Origin: Oscillospiraceae bacterium
Lineage (GTDB): Bacteria; Bacillota_A; Clostridia; Oscillospirales; Oscillospiraceae
NCBI GenBank assembly: GCA_017549325.1
Contig: JAFYVA010000041.1
Coordinates: 1-7,180 of the forward strand
Length of the DNA stretch: 7,180 nucleotides
Reading direction: 5' to 3'
Shown here: one piece after another, positions 5,516 to 7,180 of the stretch
Layout: each line of letters begins with the position of its first letter
Numbering within the stretch: the first letter of the stretch is position 1
The notes under the pieces: generated by a model
What the model was told of the DNA's origin: nothing
Seen by the model: the letters and a program-made list of their open reading frames with translations, nothing else
The model's database searches: none
Program-made: the position numbers and the translations under genes

Positions 5516-7180
5516 TTAGAACAAACTCACCTGACTGGTCTCTGCCATGCCGGCGAAGGCACCGAGGTTTTTCAGCTGCTCAATGTGGGTCTTACTGAGC
5601 TTGTTGCAGGTGGAGGAGAACTCCTCAATGGAGATGAACTCCTTACCCTCGCGCTGACGGACGGTGGCTTCCGCCGCCGTCTCACCGAGGCCGCGCACCG
5701 TCACGAAGGGCGGCAGGAGACTGTCCTCCCCTGTAATGCGGAAGTGGGTGGCCTCAGAGCGGTAGATGTCGATGGTCTCGAAAGTGAAGCCGCGGAGATA
5801 GAACTCGTAGCACACCTCCAGCGTCACCAACAGGTTCTGCTCCACATCGGTTGCATCCTTATTGTTCTCGATCTCGCGGATCTTCCGCTTCACCGCATCG
5901 ATACCGGCACAGCAGTATTCGGCGTCAAAAGCCTTAGCGCGGATGGAGAAATAGGTGGCGTAGAAAGCCAGAGGGCGATGTACCTTGTACCACGCAATGC
6001 GGAAGGCCATCATGACATAGGCCACAGCGTGGGCCTTGGGGAAGAGATAGCCGATCTTGGCAAGGGAGTCGATGTACCACTGGGGCACTTGATGCTCGTG
6101 CATGGCCTCCTCCCATCCCTCTTCAAAGCCCTTCTTCTTCACCTTGCCCTTACGGACGGCCTCCATGATCTTAAAGCTCATCTTGGGGTCAAGACCCATG
6201 GCGATGAGGTAGAGCATGATGTCGTCGCGGCAGCCCACCGTCTCCAGAACGGTGGCCGTACCGTTGACGATCAGGTCGCGGGCGTTGCCCAGCCACACGT
6301 CGGTACCGTGGGAGAAACCGGACAGACGCACCAGCGTGTTGAAGTTGGTAGGCTGGGTGTCCATCAGCATCTGGCGGGTAAAGCGGGTGTTGAACTCGGG
6401 GATGGCCACGGCACCGGTGGGGCCGAGGATCTCGTCGTTTTCATAGCCCAGCACCTTGGAGGAGGTGAAGATGGACATGGTATCGGGATCGTCCAGCGGG
6501 ATCTTCTGGGGATCGACGCCGGTGAGATCCTGCATGTACTTGATCATGGTGGGGTCATCGTGTCCCAGCATGTCCAGCTTCAGGAGGTTGTCCTCCATGC
6601 AGTGATATTCGAAATGGGTGGTCACCGTCTCGCTGCCCACATCGTCGGCGGGATGCTGCACGGCGGTGAAGTCCTCCACATCCATGTCCTCCGGCACCAC
6701 CACCAGACCGCCGGGATGCTGGCCAGTGGTACGGCGTACACCCTCGCAGCCGTGGGCAAGGCGCAGGATCTCAGCGTTGCTGCGCTCCTCGCCGCGCTCT
6801 TCGAGGTACTTACGGACATAGCCGTAGGCGGTCTTTTCCTTCAGCGTACCGATGGTACCGGCGCGGAACACCTGCGTATCGCCGAACATCTCAATGGCGT
6901 GGCGGTGGGCGCGGGCCTGATACTCACCGGAGAAGTTCAGGTCGATATCGGGCACCTTGCCGCCGCCGTAGCCGAGGAAGGTCTCGAAGGGGATGTCGAA
7001 GCCGTCCTTATTGAGCTGTGCGCCGCATTTGGGGCAGCACTTGTCGGGCATATCGGCACCGCAGCCGTACTGGGGATCTTCGGAGAACTCGGTGTACTGG
7101 CAATCGGGGCAATAGTAATGGGGCGGCAGGGCGTTGACCTCGGTAATGCCGGACATATAGGCCACCAGCGACGAGCCAAC
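5516..7180 (-). CDS. polC: DNA polymerase III PolC-type alpha subunit, C-terminal part; 5' end outside window
   Basis: PolC is the replicative polymerase of low-GC Gram-positive bacteria, extending DNA at the fork. The frame is open to the right edge (VGSSLVAYMSGITEVNALPPHY), so about 890 residues of a ~1440-residue protein are missing, including the OB, PHP and exonuclease parts. The visible 554 residues contain the zinc-binding cysteines (CPDC at 24-27, C40, CCPKC at 48-52), the palm motif VPDIDLNFSGEYQ at 76-88 with catalytic-type aspartates 78 and 80, FRAGTIGTLKEKTAYGYVRKY in the fingers (105-125), TTGQHPGGLVVVP (151-163), KLDMLGHDDPTM (201-212), the PolC signature LVRLSGFSHGTDVWLGNARDL (283-303), and a helix-hairpin-helix region around TVRGLGETAA. 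It ends in QVSLF, resembling the QLSLF clamp-binding tail typical of the family. Apparent starts within the frame, such as at 7165, are internal codons. Identification is secure. Confidence 0.97.
   Translation of the reverse strand, partial: VGSSLVAYMSGITEVNALPPHYYCPDCQYTEFSEDPQYGCGADMPDKCCPKCGAQLNKDGFDIPFETFLGYGGGKVPDIDLNFSGEYQARAHRHAIEMFGDTQVFRAGTIGTLKEKTAYGYVRKYLEERGEERSNAEILRLAHGCEGVRRTTGQHPGGLVVVPEDMDVEDFTAVQHPADDVGSETVTTHFEYHCMEDNLLKLDMLGHDDPTMIKYMQDLTGVDPQKIPLDDPDTMSIFTSSKVLGYENDEILGPTGAVAIPEFNTRFTRQMLMDTQPTNFNTLVRLSGFSHGTDVWLGNARDLIVNGTATVLETVGCRDDIMLYLIAMGLDPKMSFKIMEAVRKGKVKKKGFEEGWEEAMHEHQVPQWYIDSLAKIGYLFPKAHAVAYVMMAFRIAWYKVHRPLAFYATYFSIRAKAFDAEYCCAGIDAVKRKIREIENNKDATDVEQNLLVTLEVCYEFYLRGFTFETIDIYRSEATHFRITGEDSLLPPFVTVRGLGETAAEATVRQREGKEFISIEEFSSTCNKLSKTHIEQLKNLGAFAGMAETSQVSLF

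Overview
The window looks like chromosomal DNA from a Gram-positive, gut-type Clostridia bacterium, with Oscillospiraceae/Ruminococcaceae-like lineages the best guess. The reasons are a PolC-type replicative polymerase, a der-plsY gene pair, strong AGGAGG-type ribosome binding sites and GC-rich housekeeping genes. The genus cannot be fixed from the sequence alone.

Left part (1-2465, plus strand): a tight operon made of the 3' part of der (ribosome assembly GTPase), plsY (acyl-phosphate:glycerol-3-phosphate acyltransferase) and a ten-helix EamA/DMT-type transporter. The genes overlap by 1 and 4 bases and end at a bidirectional hairpin terminator.

Middle part (about 2466-5480): a visibly AT-richer accessory stretch flanked by core genes. 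It holds, on the minus strand, a two-gene operon (a Sec-secreted 299-aa protein followed by a membrane-anchored 209-aa protein), a 54-aa small protein, and a 131-aa four-helix membrane protein. On the plus strand it holds an 80-aa Xre-type regulator, divergent from the 54-aa gene. The secreted-protein operon and the four-helix protein gene are preceded by clearly related ~150-bp promoter/leader regions, so they are probably co-regulated. The regulator and small gene share a 107-bp intergenic region with three copies of an ATAGNCTAT-like site placed on the small gene's promoter. A GC-rich palindromic MITE-like repeat lies in the intergenic region at 4204-4265.

Right part (5516-7180, minus strand): the C-terminal ~554 residues of PolC, with its start outside the window.

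All four minus-strand transcription units end in terminators built on the same CCACCC/GGGTGG stem. Each is capped, read on the minus strand, by a GNRA tetraloop. The most notable unexplained signals are the duplicated leader region, which links two otherwise unrelated envelope-protein loci, and the operator-like repeat array between the regulator and the 54-aa gene. No tRNA, rRNA, CRISPR array or transposase gene was seen.
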